This document shows, in pieces, positions 1-7,326 of a stretch of DNA of 32,633 nucleotides; position 1 is the stretch's first letter, and every line of letters starts with the position of its first letter. Origin of the DNA: Deltaproteobacteria bacterium. Lineage in GTDB: Bacteria; Desulfobacterota; Syntrophia; Syntrophales; Smithellaceae. A model generated the notes under the pieces. The model searched no databases and was not told where the DNA came from. It saw only the letters and a list, made by a program, of their open reading frames with translations. The stretch spans positions 1-32,633 of the forward strand of contig JAKLDS010000026.1 of NCBI GenBank assembly GCA_022703375.1, given 5' to 3'. The position numbers and the translations under genes were made by a program.

Positions 1-285
1 ATGTTCCAGCACCTCACAGCAGATGACGCAATCAAAGCTGCCGTCGGAAAAAGGCAGGACTCTGATATCGGCATCCAGGAACAGATGATTTTCCCTGATA
101 ACGCCGGGAATGTCCCCAAGCAGTTCGCCGGCCTTTTGCAAATCGGCTGAATTTTTATCTATGCCGACAGTCTGCAAACCGGTGATGCCCGCCAGTTCCC
201 TGATATGACGGCCGGTGCCGCAGCCCGCATCGAGAACGACGTCGCCTTTCTGCAAATTCAACTCAGGAAAATCTACGGTGAGCAT
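1..285 (-). CDS. SAM-dependent class I methyltransferase, C-terminus cut by window edge
   Basis: The 95 visible codons begin with ATG at 285 behind a GGGAGG ribosome site. They read as the first half of a Rossmann-fold methyltransferase: motif I is VLDAGCGTGRH (about residues 17-27), an acidic residue closes the second strand (GIDKN), and the motif IV-like stretch SFDCVICCEVLEH ends at the window edge. Known members of this fold transfer a methyl group from SAM, but the substrate cannot be read from this part. The start overlaps the end of the upstream glycosyltransferase by 23 bases, so the two are translationally coupled and probably modify the same glycan or lipid. The rest of the gene lies outside the window. 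Confidence 0.85.
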   Translation of the reverse strand, partial: MLTVDFPELNLQKGDVVLDAGCGTGRHIRELAGITGLQTVGIDKNSADLQKAGELLGDIPGVIRENHLFLDADIRVLPFSDGSFDCVICCEVLEH

Positions 286-1525
286 CAATCGCCTCCCGAT
301 AAACTCCGGCAATGCTTGTCGCCGCTTTCGGCCAGCTGAAGGCGGAATTAACCCTCTCCAATCCAGCTTTTGCCAGTCTGTCGCGCCTCTCTCTGTTATT
401 AAGGAGACCAGTTATGGCCATAGCCAGAGCGCCGGCATCGGCGGGTTGAACAATGACACCCGCATCCCCCACCACCTCCGGCAATGCCCCGCCGCTGGTG
501 GCAACCAGGGGTACGCCGCAGGCCATCGCTTCCAAAGCCGGCATGCCGAATCCTTCATACAAAGAAGGCACCACCGCCACTGTCGCCCCGGCGTAATAAG
601 ATGCAAATTCTTCATTGGCGATGCGTCCGGTAAAATCAACAATGTCTTCCAGCTTAAGCATCGCAACCTGCTTTTTCACCATTCCGTTCTTTTTCGGCTC
701 GCCGATGACGGTCAACCGGACAGGCCTTGTTTTCTTTACCAATGCCAGAGCTTCCAGCAGGTAGCGCAGCCCCTTGAGCGGAGTATCCGCGCTGTTGGTG
801 ACGATAAGCGAATTATCAGGTCTCAGCTCGTTCTCTATCGGATAAAAATACTCGGCATTTATACCGTTATGCACAACGCGGAATTTATCCTCGGCAATGG
901 CAAACTCCACGGCAATATCTTTCTTGGCGCATTCGGAAACGGTAATAATGTGGGATAACTTTTTGGCCACCCTTTTCTGCATGCGGATAAAAGAATACCA
1001 GCGCCTGATTTTTATTTTCTGGAAAAGAGATTTTGCCGCTTTGAATTCTTCCAGCCTGTCCACCGTTATGGGATGATGGATTGTCGCAACTGTCGGTAAA
1101 CCCAAACGCATCAGACTGCCGATGCCGTAAGCAAGGCACTGGTTGTCGTGAACAATGTCGAACTGGGCAAAGCATTTTTGCAAGTGGCGCCGCGCCCGTA
1201 CACCGAAAGTAAAAGGTTCCGGAAAACTGCCGCTGCACATGCTCAGGAATTCATACATGTTCAGAGGCTGAGCGAGATCGCGAAACCGGCTCACTTTAAA
1301 GAGATGTTCCGGATTATAAAGATCCAGGCTGGGAATTTTCCTCAGACGAACATTGGTGTCCAGATGGGGATAAGGCTGGCCGGAAAGAACCTCGACATAG
1401 TGGCCGAGATCACTGAGAGCCTTGCTGAGATGCCGGATATAAACACCCTGCCCGCCGCAGGCGGGATTACCGCGATATGTCAAAAGACAGATTCTTAAAG
1501 GCCGGGCTTCTTCATTTTTTGTCAC
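263..1525 (-). CDS. GT4-family glycosyltransferase
   Basis: This 420-residue protein has the GT-B fold typical of GT4 enzymes, which are retaining and use nucleotide sugars. The N-terminal domain opens with RICLLTYRGNPACGGQGVY, where the glycine loop binds the donor. The C-terminal domain carries the E-x7-E signature in LYEGFGMPALEAMACG, followed by PLVATSGGALPEVVGDAG. There is no signal peptide or membrane span, so it should act at the cytoplasmic face of the membrane. Its start overlaps the stop of the PHP gene by 4 bases and its stop overlaps the methyltransferase start. The sugar and acceptor are not predictable; a role in surface polysaccharide or glycolipid synthesis is an inference from family and neighbours. 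Confidence 0.9.
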   Translation of the reverse strand: MTKNEEARPLRICLLTYRGNPACGGQGVYIRHLSKALSDLGHYVEVLSGQPYPHLDTNVRLRKIPSLDLYNPEHLFKVSRFRDLAQPLNMYEFLSMCSGSFPEPFTFGVRARRHLQKCFAQFDIVHDNQCLAYGIGSLMRLGLPTVATIHHPITVDRLEEFKAAKSLFQKIKIRRWYSFIRMQKRVAKKLSHIITVSECAKKDIAVEFAIAEDKFRVVHNGINAEYFYPIENELRPDNSLIVTNSADTPLKGLRYLLEALALVKKTRPVRLTVIGEPKKNGMVKKQVAMLKLEDIVDFTGRIANEEFASYYAGATVAVVPSLYEGFGMPALEAMACGVPLVATSGGALPEVVGDAGVIVQPADAGALAMAITGLLNNRERRDRLAKAGLERVNSAFSWPKAATSIAGVYREAIDAHRRFS

Positions 1526-2172
1526 GCGATCGCCCTCTGGATAAGATTTTGCGAATTGACGAACATGTCGTCAATTTCCTTTTTCGCCAATCCGGCACCC
1601 AGAGCAATTTTTACCGCCATCTCGCGCCCGACAAAATCCGCCGGAGCATGCGCATCATCATTAAGCACCAGCGCTGCTTTAAACTGGCGGGCGAGTTTGG
1701 CGACATGGCCGTTGGTCAGGCTGTGACCCCGTCGGGTGGTAATTTCCAGATAAATACCGCGCGCGGCGGCCAGTTTCGCTTCTTCTTCCGTGAGCAAGCC
1801 CGGATGAGCCAGAATATCAATATCCGCCTCCAGCGCCGCCTTATTGGTTCCCGCGGGCACCGGTTCCACCAGCGTCTCGCCGTGGACGACAATTATTTTC
1901 GCTCCCAAACGGCGGGACTCACAGGCCAGCGCCGCGATATCGCGCGGAGCAACATGAGTCAGCTCAATCCCGGGCAGCACAAGGATATTGCCGTTGCCCG
2001 ATATCTGTCCGCACACTTTTGCGAGCCGCGGCAGAATAAAATCAAAGTTGGAATGATCCGCATGATCGGTAATTGCGATGGTTTTATAGCCGGCGGCACA
2101 GGCGCGCTGGGCAAGTTCGGAAGGTATAAGAACTCCGTCGCTGAAAATTGAATGGGTGTGCAGGTCAATCAC
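1522..2172 (-). CDS. PHP-domain phosphoesterase, histidinol-phosphatase-like
   Basis: The 216 residues carry the metal-binding motifs of the PHP superfamily in order: HTHSIFSDG near the N-terminus, ITDHADH around residue 36, PGIELTH, VVHGE, ILAHPG and NDDAHAP near the C-terminus. Family members are metal-dependent phosphoesterases, including histidinol phosphatase and small 5'-3' exonuclease-like relatives. No his gene is nearby, so histidine synthesis is not supported by context. Translation starts at GTG (2170-2172), placed 7 bases after AAGGAG. It is the first gene of a tightly overlapping trio with the glycosyltransferase and the methyltransferase, so a role in surface sugar metabolism is possible. 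Confidence 0.85.
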   Translation of the reverse strand: MIDLHTHSIFSDGVLIPSELAQRACAAGYKTIAITDHADHSNFDFILPRLAKVCGQISGNGNILVLPGIELTHVAPRDIAALACESRRLGAKIIVVHGETLVEPVPAGTNKAALEADIDILAHPGLLTEEEAKLAAARGIYLEITTRRGHSLTNGHVAKLARQFKAALVLNDDAHAPADFVGREMAVKIALGAGLAKKEIDDMFVNSQNLIQRAIA

Positions 2173-2266
2173 GTTAATTCTCCTTGCGAGTCATTATGAT
2201 GCATTAATGTGATTAACAAATAAATGGCCGCCGGTCAATATCTCAGTTGGACAAAGATACCGGCAT

Positions 2267-2303
2267 AAAAAAGCCCGCAGACATCATGCCTGCGGGCTTT
2301 TTT
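2267..2303 (-). terminator. Intrinsic terminator of the gmhA-grpE-dnaK operon
   Basis: An 8-bp GC stem (GCCCGCAG at 2273-2280 with CTGCGGGC at 2290-2297) has a 9-base loop and is flanked by six A on one side and six T on the other. It would work in both directions. It lies 78 bases after the dnaK stop and before the PHP gene, so it separates two minus-strand operons. Confidence 0.85.
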
Positions 2304-2380
2304 CAATTTTATCTGTCACTGCGATTTCAGCGGAATTCACAGTGGATTGTTCCGGTTTGCATCTTCTTGCAAAACCGGTG

Positions 2381-4312
2381 TTACTTTACCTCTTCGAAAT
2401 CGGCATCTACCACATCATCATCTTTTTTACCTGCCGACTGAGAACCGCCACCCTGCTGTGCTCCGCCGTCGCCGCCGGCCTGCGGACCGCCCTGACCCTG
2501 CCCGCCGGATGTTTTGGCATACATGGCTTCCGCCAGCTTGTGAGAGACGCTCATCAACTCATCCTGCGCTTTTTTGATAGCGTCAACATCATCACCTTCC
2601 AGGGCCTTCTTTGTTTTGGCTATCGCTTCTTCGATTTTTGTTTTTTCCGCGGCATCAACTTTATCACCGAATTCCTTGATATTTTTTTCGACGCTGTAAA
2701 CCATCGAATCCGCCTGATTCCTGACTTCAATCAGTTCCTTGCGCTTCTTATCTTCTTCGGCATGAGCCTCGGCGTCGCGCACCAGTTTCTGAATTTCCTC
2801 TTCGGACAATCCGCTGGAAGCGGTAATCTTGATGCTCTGTTCCTTGCCGGTTCCCAGATCTTTGGCGTTGACATGGACAATACCGTTGGCGTCAATATCA
2901 AAAGTAACTTCAATCTGCGGAATACCGCGCGGCGCGGGCGGAATGCCCACCAGCTCAAATCTTCCCAGCGTTCTGTTGTCGGCTGCCATCTGACGCTCAC
3001 CCTGCAGAACATGAATGCTCACCGCCGGCTGATTGTCCGCCGCAGTGGAAAACACCTGGCTTTTCTTGCAGGGAATTGTCGTGTTCTTCTCAATCAATCT
3101 GGTCATGACACCGCCCAGCGTTTCGATGCCCAGGGACAGCGGCGTAACATCCAGCAGCAGAACATCCTTCACATCTCCCTTTAAAACGCCGCCCTGAATA
3201 GCCGCGCCGATGGCGACAACTTCATCGGGATTAACACCCCTGTGGGGCTCCCTGCCGAATATTTCTTTAACCTTCTGCTGCACGCGCGGCATTCTGGTCA
3301 TACCGCCAACCAGAATTACCTCGTTAATATCATTGTTGGACATACCGGCATCTTTCATCGCGGTGCGGCAGGGACCAACCACTTTTTCAATCAGTTCTTC
3401 CACCAGTGACTCCAGCTTTGCCCTGGTCAGTTTGATGTTCATATGTTTGGGACCGGAAGCATCCGCCGTGATAAACGGCAGATTGATATCCGTTTCCATT
3501 GCCGAGGAAAGCTCCATTTTGGCTTTTTCGGCAGCTTCCTTCAGACGCTGCAGCGCCATTTTGTCGTTGCGCAAATCAATTCCCTGATCCTTCTTGAATT
3601 CAGCAACTAGATAATCCATCACCCGCTGATCGAAATCTTCACCACCCAGATGCGTATCGCCGTTGGTTGATTTGACTTCAAAAACTCCTTCGCCCAGTTC
3701 CAGGATTGATATATCGAATGTTCCGCCGCCCAGATCGAATACGGCGATTTTCTCGTCCTTCTTTTTGTCGAGGCCGTACGCCAGCGCCGCCGCCGTCGGC
3801 TCATTGATGATGCGCAGAACATTCAGACCGGCAATGCGTCCGGCATCTTTGGTTGCCTGACGCTGTGAATCATTAAAATATGCCGGTGTCGTAATAACGG
3901 CATCAGTTACTTTTTCGCCCAGATAATCTTCCGCAGTCTGTTTCATCTTGGTCAGAATCATCGCCGATATTTCCGCCGGTGAATAATTCTTGCCGCGCAC
4001 CGTCACCTGAGCATCGCTGTTGGGTGCTTCAGTTATTTTATACGGTATAATTTTGATATCGTACTGCACTTCCTTTGCGCTGTATTTTCTGCCAATCAGC
4101 CTCTTGACTGCATAGATGGTGTTTTCCGAATTAGTGATAGCCTGCCTTTTGGCAACCTGCCCCACCAGCCGCTCGCCGCTTTCCGTAATCGCGACAACGG
4201 AAGGCGTGGTGCGGTTGCCTTCCTGATTAGCAATAACGACAGGGTCTCCACCCTCCATTATAGCCACGCAAGAGTTGGTTGTTCCCAAGTCAATTCCAAT
4301 AATTTTTCCCAT
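2381..4312 (-). CDS. dnaK: Chaperone DnaK (Hsp70)
   Basis: This is a full-length Hsp70 of 643 residues. The ATPase domain starts with [14 protein letters not shown] and contains [14 protein letters not shown] and the phosphate-2 loop [11 protein letters not shown]. The interdomain linker is [19 protein letters not shown], then come the substrate-binding beta domain, a helical lid, and a glycine/glutamine-rich tail ending DADFEEVK. It binds exposed hydrophobic segments in an ATP-driven cycle with GrpE and DnaJ in the cytoplasm. I chose the ATG at 4312 because AAGGAGG sits just upstream; a 14-codon upstream extension has no family support. grpE ends 11 bases upstream. No dnaJ follows: the operon ends at a terminator. 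Confidence 0.98.
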   Translation of the reverse strand: MGKIIGIDLGTTNSCVAIMEGGDPVVIANQEGNRTTPSVVAITESGERLVGQVAKRQAITNSENTIYAVKRLIGRKYSAKEVQYDIKIIPYKITEAPNSDAQVTVRGKNYSPAEISAMILTKMKQTAEDYLGEKVTDAVITTPAYFNDSQRQATKDAGRIAGLNVLRIINEPTAAALAYGLDKKKDEKIAVFDLGGGTFDISILELGEGVFEVKSTNGDTHLGGEDFDQRVMDYLVAEFKKDQGIDLRNDKMALQRLKEAAEKAKMELSSAMETDINLPFITADASGPKHMNIKLTRAKLESLVEELIEKVVGPCRTAMKDAGMSNNDINEVILVGGMTRMPRVQQKVKEIFGREPHRGVNPDEVVAIGAAIQGGVLKGDVKDVLLLDVTPLSLGIETLGGVMTRLIEKNTTIPCKKSQVFSTAADNQPAVSIHVLQGERQMAADNRTLGRFELVGIPPAPRGIPQIEVTFDIDANGIVHVNAKDLGTGKEQSIKITASSGLSEEEIQKLVRDAEAHAEEDKKRKELIEVRNQADSMVYSVEKNIKEFGDKVDAAEKTKIEEAIAKTKKALEGDDVDAIKKAQDELMSVSHKLAEAMYAKTSGGQGQGGPQAGGDGGAQQGGGSQSAGKKDDDVVDADFEEVK

Positions 4313-4323
4313 TTTTATCCTCC

Positions 4324-4944
4324 TTATTCTCCATTCTCCACAATTTTTTCGCACATATTATTTTCTTTATTTATCTTTTTGCAGACAGAAACCCGTGATG
4401 GCCTTAACAGCCTGCCGTTTAACAAATAGCCTCTTTCAAATTCATTGATTACCTTGTTTTCCTCATGTTGCTCGCTTTCCACCTGCAGCATCGCCTCGTG
4501 GAAGTTGGGGTCGAATTCCTGCCCCGCGCATTCAATGCGCTCGACACCGTGCTTTTTCAGGCTGCATAAAAGCTGATCCTGAATCAGCTTTAAACCTTCT
4601 TTAAAAGAATTGATGTCCGGTGCGCTCTCCGCGTGCTCCAGCGCCCGATCCAGAGAATCAACAAAAGGGAGAATATCTTTAATTAAATCTTCCTTGCCGA
4701 ACTTGATTATGTCGGCCCTCTCTCTGGCGGCTCGTTTCTTGTAATTATCGAGTTCCGCAACGGCGCGCACGTATTTATCATAATTAGCGGCAGCTTCTTT
4801 TTCCTTTTCAGCCAGCAGAGCGGAAAAATTTATTTTTTCTGCAGCGCTCCGATCATTTTCAGCATCATTGGTTTCAGCTTGTTGCCCGGCCTGCTGTTTC
4901 TTTTCATCAATATGTTCACTTTTTTGTTCGTGTTTTTTCACCAT
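4324..4944 (-). CDS. grpE: Nucleotide exchange factor GrpE
   Basis: The 206 residues fit GrpE: a charged, disordered N-terminus (residues 1-40), a long dimerising helix ([20 protein letters not shown]), a four-helix-bundle segment, and the C-terminal beta-wing typical sequence [15 protein letters not shown] followed by the conserved GY-L--R-LRPS region. GrpE releases ADP from DnaK. The tail after the [10 protein letters not shown] region is unusually long and Asn/Glu-rich for the family. The gene is 19 bases downstream of gmhA and 11 bases upstream of dnaK, so the three form one transcript. No hrcA gene or CIRCE inverted repeat is visible upstream. Confidence 0.96.
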   Translation of the reverse strand: MVKKHEQKSEHIDEKKQQAGQQAETNDAENDRSAAEKINFSALLAEKEKEAAANYDKYVRAVAELDNYKKRAARERADIIKFGKEDLIKDILPFVDSLDRALEHAESAPDINSFKEGLKLIQDQLLCSLKKHGVERIECAGQEFDPNFHEAMLQVESEQHEENKVINEFERGYLLNGRLLRPSRVSVCKKINKENNMCEKIVENGE

Positions 4945-4963
4945 AACCTCTGAAAAACGTATT

Positions 4964-5548
4964 TTATTTTAAATCGGGCTTCTGAAAAAGCCTGATATCC
5001 ACCAGTTCGCAGATAGCATGACCGGCGGTGATATGAGCTTCCTGAATCCGCGCGGTGACGGAGGAAGAAACATTAACCGAATAATCGGCAATCTTGGCAA
5101 TATTCCCGCCGTCTTTGCCGGTGAAAGCCACGGTGACGAGCCCCATCTTCTTGGCCATTTCCAGCGCCTTGAGAACATTGGGAGAATTTCCGCTGGTGCT
5201 GATACCCCAGGCAACATCGCCCTGCTGTCCCAGCGCCCGGATTTGCTTCATAAAAACTTCCGAGAAATCATAATCGTTGCCGATGCTGGTCAGCACCGAA
5301 CTATCGGTGCAAAGCGCGATAGCCGGCAGCGGCGGCCTCTCGATGATGAACCGGTTGACAAATTCCGCAGCCAGATGCTGGGCATCCGCAGCAGATCCTC
5401 CGTTGCCGAAAATCAGAATTTTATTGCCTGATTTCAGCGCCGAGATAATCACTTCGACAATATCAGACAGCTTGCTTAAGTTTTCGTTAACAAAAGCTTC
5501 CTTGACGCGGTTGCTCTCCTTGAAAATTTTTATTATATGATCTTCCAT
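4964..5548 (-). CDS. gmhA: Phosphoheptose isomerase GmhA (SIS domain)
   Basis: This 194-residue single SIS-domain protein has the GmhA signature: ILIFGNGGSAADAQHLAAE, then TSIGNDYDFSEVF, WGISTSGNSPNV, VAFTGKDGG and the C-terminal metal-ligand helix QEAHITAGHAICELVD. GmhA converts sedoheptulose 7-phosphate to D-glycero-D-manno-heptose 7-phosphate, the first step toward ADP-heptose for the lipopolysaccharide inner core. Its length matches the family. It is the first gene of an operon with grpE and dnaK, an unusual partnership. No other heptose gene is visible in the window. Confidence 0.95.
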   Translation of the reverse strand: MEDHIIKIFKESNRVKEAFVNENLSKLSDIVEVIISALKSGNKILIFGNGGSAADAQHLAAEFVNRFIIERPPLPAIALCTDSSVLTSIGNDYDFSEVFMKQIRALGQQGDVAWGISTSGNSPNVLKALEMAKKMGLVTVAFTGKDGGNIAKIADYSVNVSSSVTARIQEAHITAGHAICELVDIRLFQKPDLK

Positions 5549-5595
5549 AGTTACCTTTTCTTTTTTAATTAATCACCCGGTCGGGAAGTGGCAAT

Positions 5596-5624
5596 AATAT
5601 ATTGACGGGCATACCTGCTGTCAA
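5596..5624 (-). promoter_or_regulatory. Sigma-70 type promoter for gmhA-grpE-dnaK
   Basis: On the minus strand, TTGACA (5624-5619) and TATATT (5601-5596) are 17 bases apart, a near-consensus housekeeping promoter about 48 bases upstream of gmhA. There is no obvious sigma-32 box (CTTGAA with CCCCAT) or CIRCE repeat here, so heat control of this operon is not evident from sequence. Confidence 0.7.
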
Positions 5625-5695
5625 GGGCAGCAGCCGGAATTTTCTCATCTTTTTTCCTTTCGGCGGTAAAGACGAAACCCACTGCCGATAAAGTC

Positions 5696-5723
5696 TTGAC
5701 AAGAATATTTTCGTAAATATATT
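5696..5723 (+). promoter_or_regulatory. Sigma-70 type promoter for the Hsp20 cluster
   Basis: TTGACA (5696-5701) is followed after 16 bases by TATATT (5718-5723), about 73 bases upstream of the first Hsp20 start. It points away from the gmhA promoter, so the 248-base intergenic region between the two chaperone operons is a divergent promoter region. Confidence 0.6.
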
Positions 5724-5796
5724 TTAATAAAAGCAGCCGATTAATCAATTAATGTGCGTACTTACACAATTATTAAATAAGGAAAGGAGAAAGTTT

Positions 5797-6237
5797 ATGT
5801 TTACACCAAGTTTATGGAGATGGGGAAGATTAAACGATGCGGCTCCGGAATTGCTGCGTTTGCAGCAGGAAATGAACCGGCTCTTTTCCCATGCCGGACA
5901 AAGAACACCACAGGATTTCCCGGCGGTTAACATCTGGGAAAATCAGGAAAACGCTGTTGTAACCGCGGAACTGCCCGGTCTGGATCCCGCGAAGATAGAT
6001 ATATCAGTTGCGGGTGATACGCTGACGCTGGCCGGAGTAACTGAAGCCGAAACTGTTAAAGAGAAGGATTTTTATCTGCGCCAGGAAAGAGGTCTGGGCA
6101 ATTTCCAGCGGAAAATCCAGTTGCCCTTTCAGCTGGACGCTCAGAAAGTGGAGGCGCGTTATGAAAAGGGCGTGCTGACGGTAACCCTGCCGAGAATCAA
6201 AGAAAGTTTACCGAAGAAAATTAAAATTAATTCATAA
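5797..6237 (+). CDS. Small heat shock protein, Hsp20 family (first of three)
   Basis: This 146-residue alpha-crystallin protein has an N-terminal arm with the amphipathic segment RLQQEMNRLF, an alpha-crystallin core (about residues 38-136) with AELPGLDPAKI and the conserved GVLTVTLP strand, and a C-terminal I-x-I motif (IKI in KKIKINS) used for oligomer assembly. Such proteins hold unfolding proteins in the cytoplasm for refolding by DnaK. The ATG at 5797 is preceded by AAAGGAG; an upstream in-frame ATG at 5752 lacks a ribosome site and would lie in the leader. It is followed 15 bases later by the second Hsp20 gene. Confidence 0.95.
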   Translation: MFTPSLWRWGRLNDAAPELLRLQQEMNRLFSHAGQRTPQDFPAVNIWENQENAVVTAELPGLDPAKIDISVAGDTLTLAGVTEAETVKEKDFYLRQERGLGNFQRKIQLPFQLDAQKVEARYEKGVLTVTLPRIKESLPKKIKINS

Positions 6238-6252
6238 AAAGGAGGCGATGCT

Positions 6253-6645
6253 ATGTCCGAAAAAGATATTCAGAAAAAGGAAAATACGGCCGCCGCGGAA
6301 AGAATCCGCAATGTTAAAACATTCGTGCCGCGGGTGGATATATATGAAACAAAAGATGCGCTGTTCCTGGTAGCCGATATGCCGGGCGTTGATGAAAAAG
6401 CGGTGGATGTTGAACTGGAAAAAAATATTCTGACCATCAACGGCCGGGCGGAAACCGAAGCGGTCAAAAACAGCAGCCTGATTTATTCCGAATATGAAGT
6501 CGGCGATTACGAGAGGTCTTTTACTTTGTCCGATGAAATTGACGGCGATAAAATCAAGGCAACTGTCAAGAATGGCGTTTTGCGGCTGGAGCTGCCCAAA
6601 GCGGAAAAGGTAAAACCGAAAAAAATACAAATAAAGGCAGCGTAA
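6253..6645 (+). CDS. Small heat shock protein, Hsp20 family (second of three)
   Basis: The 130 residues form an alpha-crystallin core with a short N-terminal arm. Visible marks are VDIYETKDALFLVADMPGV, the loop around EKNILTINGRAE, GVLRLELPKAE, and the C-terminal motif IQI in KKIQIKAA. The arm is shorter than in its neighbours and lacks the MN-LF amphipathic helix, so it may join mixed oligomers rather than build large ones alone; that is an inference. AAAGGAGG lies 8 bases before the ATG. The gene is cotranscribed with the first Hsp20 gene, while a hairpin element separates it from the third. Confidence 0.94.
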   Translation: MSEKDIQKKENTAAAERIRNVKTFVPRVDIYETKDALFLVADMPGVDEKAVDVELEKNILTINGRAETEAVKNSSLIYSEYEVGDYERSFTLSDEIDGDKIKATVKNGVLRLELPKAEKVKPKKIQIKAA

Positions 6646-6664
6646 AAAAATTTGAGGTACCAGC

Positions 6665-6733
6665 CCCGCCTGCGGCGGGACAATTCGACTTGCCAATTCT
6701 ACAGTGCTTCGCTTGTAGAATTGGAGTCTCATT
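6665..6733 (+). repeat. Hairpin repeat element, copy A, between two Hsp20 genes
   Basis: Two hairpins lie side by side. The first is CCCGCC/GGCGGG (6665-6670 with 6674-6679). The second is an 11-bp perfect stem (6693-6703 with 6714-6724) around a 10-base loop, bordered by GGACAATTCGACTTG (6678-6692) and AGTCTCATT (6725-6733). The same borders and geometry recur at 24831-24886 with unrelated stem bases. Parts of the borders also pair (GACT with AGTC). The element ends directly before the ribosome site of the third Hsp20 gene, so it could affect processing or translation of that gene. Confidence 0.8.
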
Positions 6734-6745
6734 GGAGGTGAGGAT

Positions 6746-7240
6746 ATGAAAGTAAAAAATTTATTACCGGCAATCAGCAGAAGAAATCAAATCGAAGAAG
6801 ATCATCCCTTTTATAACTTGCAGCGGGAGATGAACAGTTTGTTCGATGATTTCTTCCGTGGCGGTAGCTTGCTTGCCCGCGGATTTTCCAGCGCCGCCGA
6901 GGCTTTCTTCACACCTCATGTAGATGTGAAAGAAACGGAGAAGGAATTCATCATCAATGCGGAACTTCCGGGCGTTGACGAAAAGAATGTCGAGGTCACG
7001 GTAAGCGATGATTCCGTCATCATCAAAGGCGAAAAGAAGGAAGAAAAAGAGGACAAAAGCAAGAACTATTATTATATGGAGCGTTCTTATGGCTCCTTCC
7101 ACCGGGTAATTCCTCTGAATGCGGAAACCGAATCCGGCAAAGCCGAGGCCAGCTTCAAAAACGGCGTCCTCAACATTACTGTACCGAAAAGCGCAACATC
7201 CAAAGTAAAGGGAACAAAAGTTCCCATCAAATCAAACTAA
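6746..7240 (+). CDS. Small heat shock protein, Hsp20 family (third of three)
   Basis: This 164-residue protein has the longest N-terminal arm of the three, with the family pattern FYNLQREMNSLFDDFF (about residues 22-37). The alpha-crystallin core starts at FTPHVDVKETEKEFII and includes AELPGVDEKNVEV, ERSYGSFHRVI and GVLNITVPK. The C-terminal motif is VPI (residues near 160). It resembles the common class A bacterial sHSP type more than the other two do. GGAGGTGAGG precedes the ATG. Transcription ends at a strong hairpin terminator immediately after the gene. Confidence 0.96.
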   Translation: MKVKNLLPAISRRNQIEEDHPFYNLQREMNSLFDDFFRGGSLLARGFSSAAEAFFTPHVDVKETEKEFIINAELPGVDEKNVEVTVSDDSVIIKGEKKEEKEDKSKNYYYMERSYGSFHRVIPLNAETESGKAEASFKNGVLNITVPKSATSKVKGTKVPIKSN

Positions 7241-7243
7241 AGC

Positions 7244-7288
7244 AGAAGCCCGCCGTTCCTGCAAAAAGAACGGCGGGCTTCTCTGTTT
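7244..7288 (+). terminator. Intrinsic terminator of the Hsp20 operon
   Basis: A perfect 15-bp stem (7244-7258 with 7268-7282) with a 9-base A-rich loop is followed by CTG and a run of six T. It begins four bases after the third Hsp20 stop. The minus-strand AsmA-like gene converges from the other side and stops at 7327. Confidence 0.92.
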
Positions 7289-7326
7289 TTTAAAAAGAAG
7301 AAAACATCTGAACAAGATAAGGCAAT

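Noticed and set aside
2342-3184. A 280-codon open frame antisense to dnaK
   Set aside because: It has no ribosome site and mirrors the codon pattern of the conserved dnaK gene on the other strand; GC-rich third positions create such frames.
5549-5796. CIRCE or sigma-32 heat-shock site between the chaperone operons
   Set aside because: I looked for the TTAGCACTC inverted repeat and for CTTGAA/CCCCAT boxes and found neither; both promoters read as ordinary sigma-70 types.
6678-6745. RNA thermometer (ROSE-like) controlling the third Hsp20 gene
   Set aside because: The main hairpin ends before the ribosome site and does not pair with it. The same element occurs away from any Hsp20 gene at 24831, so a repeat explains it better.
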